Source of the DNA: Kutzneria viridogrisea
GTDB lineage: Bacteria > Actinomycetota > Actinomycetes > Mycobacteriales > Pseudonocardiaceae
Direction of reading: 5' to 3'
Length of the DNA stretch: 64,000 nucleotides
Assembly: GCA_014138725.1 (NCBI GenBank)
Contig: JACJID010000001.1
Location: 248,001-312,000 of the forward strand
Shown: piece by piece, positions 44,001 to 51,610 of the stretch
Layout of the letters: each line of letters begins with the position of its first letter
How positions within the stretch are numbered: position 1 is the first letter of the stretch
Program-made: the position numbers and the translations under genes
The notes under the pieces: model-generated
The model's database searches: none
The model's input: only the letters and a program-made list of their open reading frames with translations
What the model was told of the DNA's origin: nothing

Positions 44001-44914
44001 AGCACCACGTGCTGGAACTCCAGGGTCGCGCCCTTGCGGTTGAACGGCGGCCGGTCGCCAAGGTCGGGGCCCAGCCGGTCGGCGAGCACCCCAACCTGGT
44101 CGGCCGCCAACCGGCACGGGCCGGTGGGATCCGTGCCGCCAGCGTGGTTGTGCGGCAGCCACTTCGCCCACTCCCACTCCGGAGTGCGTTGCGGCGCAAT
44201 GCAGAGCGCGACCCGCAGATCACCGGGGGAGTGGAAGGCCGTCAGCTGGGCGAGCACCGACCGGACCAGCTCCAGCGCGCACTCCCGCTCCCCGGTGACG
44301 ATGATCCGCGCGAAGGAGCGCAGCGAGATCGCCACCGGCAGGTCGGGCACGGTGGCGTAGGCGCGGATGAAGTGGCGCAACGCGGTGGAGCACACCGGGT
44401 CCAGGTCCTCCAGCGGCACGGTCTGCGGGGCGCGCAACGGGGTGGCCAGCCGCTGTGGGCCGGTGCCCACCCGCACCCGGCCGAACGCGGGGTCGGCGCG
44501 GTGGCGCTCCCACAGCCGCCCACGCGCGAGGAAGGCCCACAGGTCGGCCGGATCGGGCTGGGTCGCGGTCAGCGCCACCCGCTGCCGGTCGGCCACCTCG
44601 CGGACCTGCCCGCGCAGCCCGGCCAGGTAGCGCTGGTAGTCCCGGCGCTCCTCGTTGATCTGCGCCTTCTTGGCCACCCCGCCCCTGGCCAGTGACATGA
44701 CCACCATGCCGCCCATGGACACCACGAACAGCGCGCCGAACACGTAGGTCATCACCCCGCCGCTGCGTCCTATGTAGACGAACGACATGACGCCCATGCC
44801 CAGCATCATCGGCAGGAAGAACAGCAGCTGCGTGGCACCCTGCCCGCCGCCGCCCTTGGGCAGCATCGGCGGGGACTGGAGCTGGATCTCACCACTGGGC
44901 GGTTGCACGACACT
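41003..44914 (-). CDS. eccC: EccC: type VII secretion FtsK/SpoIIIE ATPase (EccCa-EccCb fused)
   Basis: About 1303 aa. Two membrane helices at about 28-75. Three FtsK-type ATPase domains follow: Walker A motifs GATGSGKSELL (near 470), GAPQSGKSTLL (near 820) and GDVESGKTALL (near 1104). Walker B motifs are LLVIIDEFSEL, VFLVVDGWATL and LFVVVDDYELV; the Glu is kept only in the first, as expected. It recruits substrates and powers export. GTG 44914 gives the usual short N-terminus (VSVVQPPSGEIQLQSPP); a 27-residue upstream extension is unlikely. Divergent from the effector operon. Confidence 0.95.
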   Translation of the reverse strand, partial: SVVQPPSGEIQLQSPPMLPKGGGGQGATQLLFFLPMMLGMGVMSFVYIGRSGGVMTYVFGALFVVSMGGMVVMSLARGGVAKKAQINEERRDYQRYLAGLRGQVREVADRQRVALTATQPDPADLWAFLARGRLWERHRADPAFGRVRVGTGPQRLATPLRAPQTVPLEDLDPVCSTALRHFIRAYATVPDLPVAISLRSFARIIVTGERECALELVRSVLAQLTAFHSPGDLRVALCIAPQRTPEWEWAKWLPHNHAGGTDPTGPCRLAADQVGVLADRLGPDLGDRPPFNRKGATLEFQHVVLVVDGGALGQDARLAAAGGRHGVTVIDVTGGVPEQPPGPDELCLHVAGDRLGMVVGDENERRIALLGKPDRLDPASAEAFARQLTPLHRAAPVVSEAPMAANFGLPGLLGIGDPRDLDTAITWRPRTARERLRLPLGVDPDGRPVELDLKESAEGGMGPHGLVIGATGSGKSELLRTLVIGLAATHSSETLNLALIDFKGGATFAGMTGLPHTCAVITNLAEDLSLVDRMGDAIKGELVRRQELLRAAGNYASVRDYERARAGGAALDPLPSLLVIIDEFSELLSSQPEFIDLFVMIGRLGRSLGIHLLLASQRLEEGRLRGLDSHLSYRIGLRTFSASESRSVLGVADAHQLPPVPGSGFLRVDTETLIRFKAAYVSGELPPRGVAASGPAPMRAVLPFTLAATEIPQQVRHEVAPAESGGGESIMGTMVDRLTGKGPDAHQIWLPPLGDPPTLDHLLPPIGTDPERGLCPVGWGGNGRLTVPIGVVDKPFEQRRDLLWADFSGAAGNAIVVGAPQSGKSTLLRSLIGVLALTHTPVEVQFFVLDMGGGALRPIAGLPHVSGYATRREADRLRRVVAEVSTLLTQREQFFAANGIDSIATFRQRRAEFQESEEGREFGDVFLVVDGWATLREEQEALEQAVIRLAARGLGFGVHVVVSANWWMGVRPQLRDAAGTRFELRLGDPADSSIDRRAAQNVPTGAPGRGLTKDKLHFLTALPRADADQRIGSLAQGAAKLVEAVSAAWTGPQAPRVRLLPKQVSLAELPADTGKLVPLGIGESDLKPVHLDFAADPHFLCFGDVESGKTALLRTIARGIEQRYTAEEAAIIIADYRRGLLDCVRGPQLLGYAGSEPVLNGFVAEVAQAMRGRIPGPDVTVEQLRDRSWWTGPELFVVVDDYELVATTGRNPLAPLLEFLPQARDIGLHLIIARASGGASRALFEPVVQRVRELGSPGVMLSGSPDEGPLLGEVKPTQQPPGRGHLVRRRATTSLIQVAWSPA

Positions 44915-45045
44915 CACGCGTCGGCATTCTGCACGTCGTGGGCCGTCGGCAGTAGTGGGTACTTTTGCCGTCCAGGGCTGCCCCGACGCCCCCATAGGCT
45001 GGCCGCCGAATCGGTGGACCTGTGAGCTCGGTGGGAGGCAGCGGG

Positions 45046-45807
45046 ATGGAGTCGGGCCGGTACGAGGTGCGCCCCGAGGCGATGCGCGCGGCTGCGGGCA
45101 ACGTCGGCGGGATCATCCTGCAGACCATCAACGCGGTGCTCGGCCTGGAGTCCCTGCTGGTGGCGCCGACCTCGTTCGCCGCCATCGGCGACGCCGTGGC
45201 CTCCGGCAACACCGCGATGCAGGCCCAGCAGGTGGCCGCGCTCCAGTCGCTGCTCAAGGGCCTGCAGGCCGTCAACGACCTGGTCAAGCGCAGCGCCGAC
45301 GACTACGACCAGGCCGACCGCGCCATCGCGCAGGGCTTCGGCGGTGGCGGCGCCACCGACGGCGGCCCGACCAGCACCTGGTCCAGCCCCGCGGCCAGCG
45401 CGGTCGCGGCCCACGCGGTCAGCGACAGCATCGGCGCCACCGGGGACCCGCACTCGGTGGGCAACGTGCTGGACTACCTGGGGCAGGCCGGGCTCGGCCA
45501 CGCCTCCTCGGCGGGCCTGCACGCCCAGGACGGCGGGCAGTTCGCCGACTGGCTCGACGCCAGCCCGGACCACCAGGCCGGGGTCGGCGTGCTCGGTGTG
45601 TACGCCGGGGTGGCGCGCGACTTCGGGGACGTCCCCGGCGGGGTGCACCCCGGTGACGTGGTGGTGGTGGACAACGGCTCCGGCTCGGTGATCGGCATCG
45701 CCGGGCAGGGCGGGCGCCTGTACAACCACGGCCTGGTGACCCCCGACTTCGGTGCACTGGCGACGGTCCGCGTCTACCGGCCGATGGCCGCCGCGACCTC
45801 CCTCTGA
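45046..45807 (+). CDS. Type VII-associated protein: WXG/EspC-like N-terminus, possible NlpC/P60-like end
   Basis: 253 aa. Residues 1-95 form an EspC/PE-like hairpin (VRPEAMRAAAGNVGGII... LQSLLKGLQAVNDLVKRSADDYDQADRAI). A Gly/Ser linker follows. The last 110 residues include VHPGDVVVVDNGSGSVIGIAGQG and end VRVYRPM, resembling the core strands of NlpC/P60 or CHAP folds. I see no catalytic Cys-His pair, so it may be non-catalytic. Start at ATG 45046, with GGGAGG upstream; GTG 45022 is less supported. First gene of the effector operon divergent to eccC. Confidence 0.6.
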   Translation: MESGRYEVRPEAMRAAAGNVGGIILQTINAVLGLESLLVAPTSFAAIGDAVASGNTAMQAQQVAALQSLLKGLQAVNDLVKRSADDYDQADRAIAQGFGGGGATDGGPTSTWSSPAASAVAAHAVSDSIGATGDPHSVGNVLDYLGQAGLGHASSAGLHAQDGGQFADWLDASPDHQAGVGVLGVYAGVARDFGDVPGGVHPGDVVVVDNGSGSVIGIAGQGGRLYNHGLVTPDFGALATVRVYRPMAAATSL

Positions 45808-45837
45808 CCCGCGCGACCCCAGGAGAGGGGACCCGAG

Positions 45838-46863
45838 GTGTACATCTTCCCGAACTCCAGCGCGATGGACGCGACGGCGGCGGGCGGTGGACCGATCACC
45901 TTCCTGCCCAGGATCGTCACCGGCTCGCCCGAGCAGATCATGACGCACGTCACGCAGGTGCTGGACAAGGCCAGGCACTTCATCTCGCTGATGGACGAGT
46001 TCGCCAAGGCGGAGAAGCAGCTCGCCCAGGTGTGGTCGGGCAAGGCCGCCGACGGGGCGCTGAAGAAGATCTCCGACTCGGTGCAGTCCTTCGAGAAGAT
46101 CATCAAGGTGGTGCAGGAGGGCGCCCAGCTGCTCGGCGTCGCCGGCGGCCTGGTCAAGGCGGCCCAGCACGCCTACCAGTCGGTGGTCTCGGCGGTGAAC
46201 CCGACGGTGGCCGCGTTGATGTCCAACCCGTGGACGCACGCAGCGGCACGTGCGCTGTCCAGCGCGACCAGCGCCTCGTTGCGCGCGTTCATCGAGTCGA
46301 TCGGGGCGCTGCTCAAGACCCTGGGCGTGGTCAAGCTCGGCACCCAGCTCAGCACGCTGGCGGGCATCATCGGTCAGCTGGAGGAGCTGTTCGGCGGCTC
46401 GAAGTCGCAGGCGGCCACCGGGGGCGGCACGCCGACCGACACCAGCACCGTCAGCAGCACGCCCGTCACCGCACCGCAGACCCCGCCGCCGGTGGCCTCC
46501 ACCTCCGGACAGCAGGCCGTACAGCAGGCCGTGGCCACGAACCCGATCACCAACTACACCCCGGCCGCGCTCAACGGGTTCACCGGCAACACCGCCAACA
46601 CGGCGAACAGCTGGATCCCCGTCGATCCCGCGCCGACTCCTGTTGCCACCACGCCTGCCACCACACCTGTTGGCACGCCGACGACTCCGGCGATGCCCAG
46701 CAACAACACGATCACCGTCACCACGACGATCGACGGTGAGAGCACGAAGGTTGAGCTGCCCGCCGACCACGACGTGGACGTGGACGTGCAGGTACCGGTG
46801 CACGGGCAGACCGTGACCGAGCACATCTCGGTGACCGGGCTCGGCAAGGTCGCGGCCCGGTGA
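45838..46863 (+). CDS. WXG-containing type VII effector candidate with Pro/Thr-rich tail
   Basis: 341 aa. The helical N-terminal half has WXG-type VWSGKAADGALKKI near 67. Amphipathic and hydrophobic helices follow at 95-190 (AQLLGVAGGLVKAAQHAYQSVVSAV, LRAFIESIGALLKTLGVVKLG). A Thr/Pro-rich tail follows from about 200. The last 45 residues are a beta-rich acidic segment (VTTTIDGESTKVELPADHDVDVDVQV). No known toxin domain. It overlaps the next gene by 4 nt. Confidence 0.6.
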   Translation: MYIFPNSSAMDATAAGGGPITFLPRIVTGSPEQIMTHVTQVLDKARHFISLMDEFAKAEKQLAQVWSGKAADGALKKISDSVQSFEKIIKVVQEGAQLLGVAGGLVKAAQHAYQSVVSAVNPTVAALMSNPWTHAAARALSSATSASLRAFIESIGALLKTLGVVKLGTQLSTLAGIIGQLEELFGGSKSQAATGGGTPTDTSTVSSTPVTAPQTPPPVASTSGQQAVQQAVATNPITNYTPAALNGFTGNTANTANSWIPVDPAPTPVATTPATTPVGTPTTPAMPSNNTITVTTTIDGESTKVELPADHDVDVDVQVPVHGQTVTEHISVTGLGKVAAR

Positions 46864-48302
46864 CGGCCACGCTGATCGACCTGTCCGGGCTGGTGGGCTC
46901 GGTGTTGCAGTCCTACCTCGGTGTGGTCGACAAGTGCCGCCAGCTGGTGACCGGGGACCCGGCCGCGTTGCGGGCCGCCGCCCAGCGGCACGCCGACCAG
47001 GCCGCCCGGCTGACCTCGGTCGGCGGCCAGTTCACCTCCTGTGACGCCAAGTTGGCGCCGATCTGGCAGGGCAGCGCGCGCGAGGCGTTCCACGGTTCGG
47101 CGGTCAAGCTCTCCGCCGACCTGAACGAGATGGCCGCCCAGCTGCGCACCGAGTCGCAGCGGCTCGCCATGGCCGGTGCCGCGATCGGCGTCACGATGTC
47201 CACAATGGACAACGTCCGCGCGCAGTTCGTGCACTACGCGCAGGACCTGATCAACCAGGCCCGCACCGCCTCGGCCAGCCAGGTCGGCGCCTTCCTCAGC
47301 GCGGCAAGGCAACTCGGCGAGTCCGCCGTGTCCGCGGCGCGCACCGTGGAGGAGCGGCTCGCCTCGGCGCTGCGCCAGCTCTTCGGACTGTCCGAAGTGG
47401 AAACCGGTGAGCACGAGGGCCTCGGCACGGTGAAGATCGACTTCGAGCAGCTCAAGCGCGGGCCGCTGACCTGGATCGGCGACGAGATCCTCAACGGGCG
47501 CAAGCGTCCCCGTTCGGTGCCCTCGGCCTTTGCCAACTCCGGCTGGTACAAGCTCGGTGCGGACGGACTGACCGGCACCAGGGCCCCACGCAAGGACGAC
47601 ACCCCGTTCGGCGCGGCCGAACTGCCCGAGCACGCCTCCACCGGGCGCAAGCTGTGGCACGAGACGAACGTGTCGCTGTGGAAGCTGTCCGAGGAGCACA
47701 GCGTGCTCGGTGACGCCAGCTGGGGCGGCAAGCTGGAAAGCCACGGCGAGCACGCCAGCGGGGACCTGCACCTCTACGCGGGGCCGCGCGCCACGGTCGA
47801 GGCCGGAGTGGGGATCCACAGTGGACAGTTCCGAGTGGACGGTTCACTCAAGGCGACCCTGCTGGACGCGGGCGCCTCCGGGGTGCTGGCCGACGGGCCG
47901 GTGACCGCGCGCGGGGACGTGGGCGGGTTCGTCGGCGGCCAGGCCAACGCGCACCTGGACGCGGGCCTGCACGGGGTGGCCGCGCACGTCGACGCCTTCG
48001 CCGGGGCCAAGTTCACCGGCGCGGCCGCGGTGGACGTGGCGGGCATCGGCGTTGGCGCCAAGGGGGAGCTGGAGGTGGGGCTGGGCGCCCAGCTCGACGG
48101 GCAGGCCACCTGGGACAACGGGCACGTCAAGGTCAACTTCAAGGTGGGCGCCGCGCTGGGCGTCGGTGCGGGCTTCGGCGCGGACATCGACGTGGACGTG
48201 CCGAAGGTCTGGCACACCGCCCAGCACTACGGCCACGACGCGATCGAGTCGGTGGAGCACACCGCATCGGCCGCGGCCAGCGCGGTGGGGTGGCCCTGGT
48301 GA
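46860..48302 (+). CDS. WXG100 domain fused to Gly/Ala-rich amphipathic repeat domain (effector candidate)
   Basis: 480 aa. The WXG100-like hairpin at about 35-135 has LAPIWQGSAREAFHGSAVKL. A charged linker to 250 includes KIDFEQLKRGPLTWIG. The C-terminal 200 residues alternate Gly, Ala, Val and polar residues in a beta pattern (HVDAFAGAKFTGAAAVDVAG, VGAKGELEVGLGAQLDGQA, FKVGAALGVGAGFGADIDVDV) with about 18-22-residue periodicity. It could insert in a membrane or form fibres. No nuclease or protease motif is seen. Coupled to neighbours at both ends. Confidence 0.65.
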   Translation: MTATLIDLSGLVGSVLQSYLGVVDKCRQLVTGDPAALRAAAQRHADQAARLTSVGGQFTSCDAKLAPIWQGSAREAFHGSAVKLSADLNEMAAQLRTESQRLAMAGAAIGVTMSTMDNVRAQFVHYAQDLINQARTASASQVGAFLSAARQLGESAVSAARTVEERLASALRQLFGLSEVETGEHEGLGTVKIDFEQLKRGPLTWIGDEILNGRKRPRSVPSAFANSGWYKLGADGLTGTRAPRKDDTPFGAAELPEHASTGRKLWHETNVSLWKLSEEHSVLGDASWGGKLESHGEHASGDLHLYAGPRATVEAGVGIHSGQFRVDGSLKATLLDAGASGVLADGPVTARGDVGGFVGGQANAHLDAGLHGVAAHVDAFAGAKFTGAAAVDVAGIGVGAKGELEVGLGAQLDGQATWDNGHVKVNFKVGAALGVGAGFGADIDVDVPKVWHTAQHYGHDAIESVEHTASAAASAVGWPW

Positions 48303-48748
48303 GCGTGCCACTGGGTGTGGACGTGCCCGAGGGCTGGCAGGCCGTGGACCCCGCGGACACCGGGGCGGTGCTGATCGTGGTGCTGCCCGTGCCGGAGGGG
48401 GAGTTCCGGCCGAACATCACCGTTGGCGTAAGCGATCCGGCCGAACACGTGGACCTGGACGCGGCGGCCGACGCGGCCCGCACGCGGCTGACCGAGCTGG
48501 CCACCGAGCTGGAACTGCGCAGCCGCAAGCACATCGAGTCCGCGCTGACCCCCGGGCTCACCCAGGTGTTCGACCTGCTCCTCGGGCCGCTGCGGCTGGT
48601 GCAGTCCCAGGTGCACCTGGCCGTGCCGCTGCCCGACACCGCACACCACGTGGCCGTGGAACTGGCCTGCACCTGCACACCTTCCCAGGCCGAGCGGGTG
48701 GTGCCGGACTTCCAGCGTTTCGTGTCCAGTTTCCACCTGCGCAGTTGA
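48299..48748 (+). CDS. Small soluble DcrB/LpqN-like protein of the type VII operon
   Basis: About 149 aa from GTG 48299 (4-nt overlap with the WXG effector). The fold pattern is strand-rich at the start (VDVPEGWQAVDP, GAVLIVVLPVPEGEFRPNITVGV), then a long helix (DAAADAARTRLTELATELEL) and more strands, ending CTPSQAERVVPDFQRFVSSFHL. It resembles DcrB/Mog1-like domains (LpqN) in layout only. There is no signal peptide. Given its place directly behind the effector gene, a chaperone or immunity role is possible, but this is inference. Confidence 0.55.
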   Translation: MSVPLGVDVPEGWQAVDPADTGAVLIVVLPVPEGEFRPNITVGVSDPAEHVDLDAAADAARTRLTELATELELRSRKHIESALTPGLTQVFDLLLGPLRLVQSQVHLAVPLPDTAHHVAVELACTCTPSQAERVVPDFQRFVSSFHLRS

Positions 48749-48759
48749 AAGGGCGTTTC

Positions 48760-49089
48760 ATGGATTGGGAGACCGGGGTCGACGTGGAGGACCTGCTCAG
48801 CCAGGTGCGCCGCCAGCAGGAGGAGGTCGAGCGCATCCAGGCCGGGGTGCAGACCATGCAGGTGCGCGGCAGCTCGCGCGGCGGTGAGGTGACCGTCTCG
48901 CTCAAGGGGGACGGCCGGTTCACCGAGATCAGCATCGACCCGGACACCGCGCGCCGCTACAACGCGCGGGACCTGGGCGAGATCGTGCTGGAGGCGGTCA
49001 ACGACGGGCTGGCCAAGCTCGCCGAGGCCACCACCGCGCGCTTCGCCCCCGTCATCGAGGCCGCCTCGCGGATGGAGAACCTGGGCTGA
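48760..49089 (+). CDS. YbaB/EbfC-family protein of the type VII operon
   Basis: 109 aa from ATG 48760. Long N-terminal coiled helix (VDVEDLLSQVRRQQEEVERIQAG), then sheet (GGEVTVSLKGDGRFTEISID) and C-terminal helix (EIVLEAVNDGLAKLAEAT). YbaB proteins are DNA-associated dimers; paralogues like this are common in actinobacterial type VII loci with unknown role. The start lies 11 nt after the DcrB-like gene. It overlaps eccD by one base. Confidence 0.85.
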   Translation: MDWETGVDVEDLLSQVRRQQEEVERIQAGVQTMQVRGSSRGGEVTVSLKGDGRFTEISIDPDTARRYNARDLGEIVLEAVNDGLAKLAEATTARFAPVIEAASRMENLG

Positions 49090-50459
49090 TGATCTCCACC
49101 ACCCGGCGGATCACGGTGGTCACCCCTCGCGCCAGGGTGGACGTGGCCCTGCCGGTGCAGAGCACGCTCGCGGAGCTGCTGCCCCAGTTGGTGCGGCTGT
49201 CCGGGGCGGAGGGCCAGGCCTCAGCGGAGAACCCGGGCTGGGTGCTGTCCCGGCTCGGCGACTCGCCGTTCCCGCCGGGGCTCACCGTGGCCGCGGTGGG
49301 CCTGCGCGACGGCGAGGTGCTGCACCTGAGCCCGCGCGAGCGGCAGGCCGTGCCGCTGCTGTTCGACGACGTGGTGGACGCCATCGCCAGCGCCGCGGGC
49401 ACCAGGACCGGCACCTGGCAGCCGCGGATCGCCCGCAGGGCAGCGCAGTTCGCCGCCGTGGCGGTGCTGCTCGGCGCCGCCGTGCTGCTCGGCTCCGGGC
49501 TGGCGGGCACGCTGTGGGCGCCGATCGCCTGCGGGGCCTACGCCCTGGTGCTGCTGGCCGCGGGCGGTGCGCTGGCCAGGGCCTACGGGGACGCCGACTC
49601 GGGAACCGCCTGTGCCACAGCGGGTCTGGGCGCCGCGCTGGTCGCCGGGCTGACCGCGGCCCCGCCCAACCTGGTGGCACTGGCACCCGGCTCTGTCGCA
49701 TGTGGACTCGCGGCCGTCACCGGTTACGGGGTGCTGTCCGCCGTGCTGGTCGCGGACCGGCTCGCCTGGTTCGGCGGCGCGGCCCTGGCCGCCGGGCTGG
49801 GGACCGTCGCCTCCGCGGTGGTCCTGCTCAGCGGCAGTTCGGTGGCCGGGCCCGCCGCCGTGCTGGCGGCCGTGGCCACGGCGATCGCCGCACTCGCACC
49901 GATGATGGCGCTGCGACTGGGCAAGCTGCCGCTGCCCCGGGTACCGGCGGACATCGAGTCCTTCCGCGCCGAGGAGGAACCCACGCTCGGCCCCGACGTG
50001 CTGGACCGCACCTCGGGCGCCGAACACATCCTCACCGGTCTGCTCGCCGCGACCGCCGCCGTGGTCGTCGGCTCGGTTTTCGCCCTGCTCACCGAGGATT
50101 CGCCCTGGCAGGCCGCGCTCGCCGGGGTGCTGGGACTGGTGTGGCTGCTCCGCTCGCGCTCCTACACCGGCACCGCCGCGCGCGTGGTGTTCCTGCTGGC
50201 GGGCGTGCTCGTGCTCGCCCAACTCGGCTGGTGGCTGATCGCCCAGGACCACCGGGTCCTCACCCTGTGCGCGGCCGGTGCGCTCGTGCTCGCCGCCGTG
50301 CTGTGCCTGGTGCACTCGCTGCGGGTCACCCGCGGACTGCGCTCGCCGTACTGGTCCCGGCTGATGGACCTCGCCGAGTTCACCGGCCTGATCGCCATCG
50401 TGCCGCTGATCGGCGCGATCCTCCGGGTGTACCAGACGGTTCGCGGCATGGTCGGCTAG
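49089..50459 (+). CDS. eccD: EccD: type VII secretion integral membrane protein
   Basis: 456 aa. Residues 1-90 are the ubiquitin-like domain (TTRRITVVTPRARVDVALP... LRDGEVLHLSPR). After a linker come about 11 membrane helices, from [18 protein letters not shown] to the C-terminal MDLAEFTGLIAIVPLIGAIL. EccD forms the membrane channel frame with EccB, EccC and EccE. Last gene of the plus-strand operon; its stop overlaps the convergent glycosyltransferase by 4 nt. Confidence 0.93.
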   Translation: MISTTRRITVVTPRARVDVALPVQSTLAELLPQLVRLSGAEGQASAENPGWVLSRLGDSPFPPGLTVAAVGLRDGEVLHLSPRERQAVPLLFDDVVDAIASAAGTRTGTWQPRIARRAAQFAAVAVLLGAAVLLGSGLAGTLWAPIACGAYALVLLAAGGALARAYGDADSGTACATAGLGAALVAGLTAAPPNLVALAPGSVACGLAAVTGYGVLSAVLVADRLAWFGGAALAAGLGTVASAVVLLSGSSVAGPAAVLAAVATAIAALAPMMALRLGKLPLPRVPADIESFRAEEEPTLGPDVLDRTSGAEHILTGLLAATAAVVVGSVFALLTEDSPWQAALAGVLGLVWLLRSRSYTGTAARVVFLLAGVLVLAQLGWWLIAQDHRVLTLCAAGALVLAAVLCLVHSLRVTRGLRSPYWSRLMDLAEFTGLIAIVPLIGAILRVYQTVRGMVG

Positions 50460-51601
50460 CGCGCGTCCCGGCACACCTGGACCGGGTCGCGCACGTTGGC
50501 CGCACTCCTGGCCGCCCGCGCCGCGGCCTCGGCGTAACCGGGATCGCCCAGCACGCGCCGCACGGCCTCGCGCAGCGCCTCGGCCCGCGGTGGCCGCACC
50601 ACCACGGCGCTGCCCTGACGCGCGGCCCGGTTGGCCAGCTCCCACTGGTCGCCACCGCCGGGCACGACCACGGCCGGTGTGCCCGCCAGCATCGCCTTGG
50701 CCAGCGTGCCGTGCCCTCCGCCGCACACCACGACCGAGGCCTGGCGCAGCAGCAGGTCCTGCCGTCCCAGACCGGCCCGCGCCCAGGCGGGCAGCCCGGC
50801 GGGCGGTGGCCCGAACGTGGTCACCACCGCCCGCACGCCGGTGCCCCGCAGGGCGTCGAGCGCGATCTCGGCCAGGCCGTCCACCCCGCTCGTCGAGGTC
50901 GAGGCCGCGATGACCGCCAGTGGCGCCTCGCCGGGCGGCGGCTCCAGCACGTCCTGGGTCGGTTCCCACAGCAGCGGGCCGACCACGTAGGCGTTGCGGG
51001 GCCAGTCCGGTCGCGGTACTTCCAGCGCGGGCAGGGTCGCGATCAGCCGTGCCACCGGCCCCGGACCGTCCGCGGGCAGGCCGATCTCGCGCCGCGCCTG
51101 GGCCCGCTGCCGGACGCCCTGGCTGGTCGACCGCGCGGTGGCCGCCCGCAGCACCGCGTCCCGCAGTCGGCCGCCCACCCCGGTGCCCACGGCCAACCCG
51201 GTGCCGATCGGCGGCAAGCCGCTGGACGGCTCGTACAGCGGGTGCGGGGACAACTGCGCCCAAGCCACGCCGAGCAGTTCCGCGGCCAGGGCGCCGCCCG
51301 GTGCGAGCACGTCGCAGACCACGAGATCGGGCTGGACCTCGGCCAGGCGCGGCGCCAGCACCCTGGCGAGCGCGGCGGCCCCCTCGTGCAGCACGCGGCC
51401 CAGATCGGCCTGGTCGTCCACCGGCTTCGGCGGCGAATCGGCCATGCGCCGCGCCGGGATCCCCGCGCCGATGGCGGTGTCCACCCACCGTGCGGCCGTG
51501 AACAGCGTCGGTGCGTCCCCGGCCCCGGCGAACCGCTCGCACAACGCGATCGCCGGGAAGACGTGACCAGGATCCGAACCAGCGACCACAGCTACCCGCA
51601 C
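50456..51601 (-). CDS. GT1-type glycosyltransferase inside the type VII locus
   Basis: 381 aa, two Rossmann domains: MRVAVVAGSDPGHVFPAIALCERF at the N-terminus; sugar-nucleotide side with VVVCGGGHGTLAKAMLAGTPAVVVPGGGDQWELA. The GGGHGT motif replaces the HGGxGT of macrolide-type enzymes. No signal or membrane helix. Inserted antisense between eccD and eccE, ending 9 nt after the eccE stop on the same strand side, so it may be cotranscribed upstream of nothing else. A role in glycosylating exported proteins is possible but unsupported. Confidence 0.78.
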   Translation of the reverse strand: MRVAVVAGSDPGHVFPAIALCERFAGAGDAPTLFTAARWVDTAIGAGIPARRMADSPPKPVDDQADLGRVLHEGAAALARVLAPRLAEVQPDLVVCDVLAPGGALAAELLGVAWAQLSPHPLYEPSSGLPPIGTGLAVGTGVGGRLRDAVLRAATARSTSQGVRQRAQARREIGLPADGPGPVARLIATLPALEVPRPDWPRNAYVVGPLLWEPTQDVLEPPPGEAPLAVIAASTSTSGVDGLAEIALDALRGTGVRAVVTTFGPPPAGLPAWARAGLGRQDLLLRQASVVVCGGGHGTLAKAMLAGTPAVVVPGGGDQWELANRAARQGSAVVVRPPRAEALREAVRRVLGDPGYAEAAARAARSAANVRDPVQVCRDAR

Positions 51602-51610
51602 AGCCGGACC

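Noticed and set aside
44914-44995. Upstream extension of EccC to ATG 44995
   Set aside because: The extra 27 residues have no match to EccC N-termini, and the typical start VSVVQPPSGEI follows at GTG 44914.
46554-47819. 421-codon minus-strand frame
   Set aside because: Antisense to the WXG effector genes; no domain and no ribosome site consistent with a gene.
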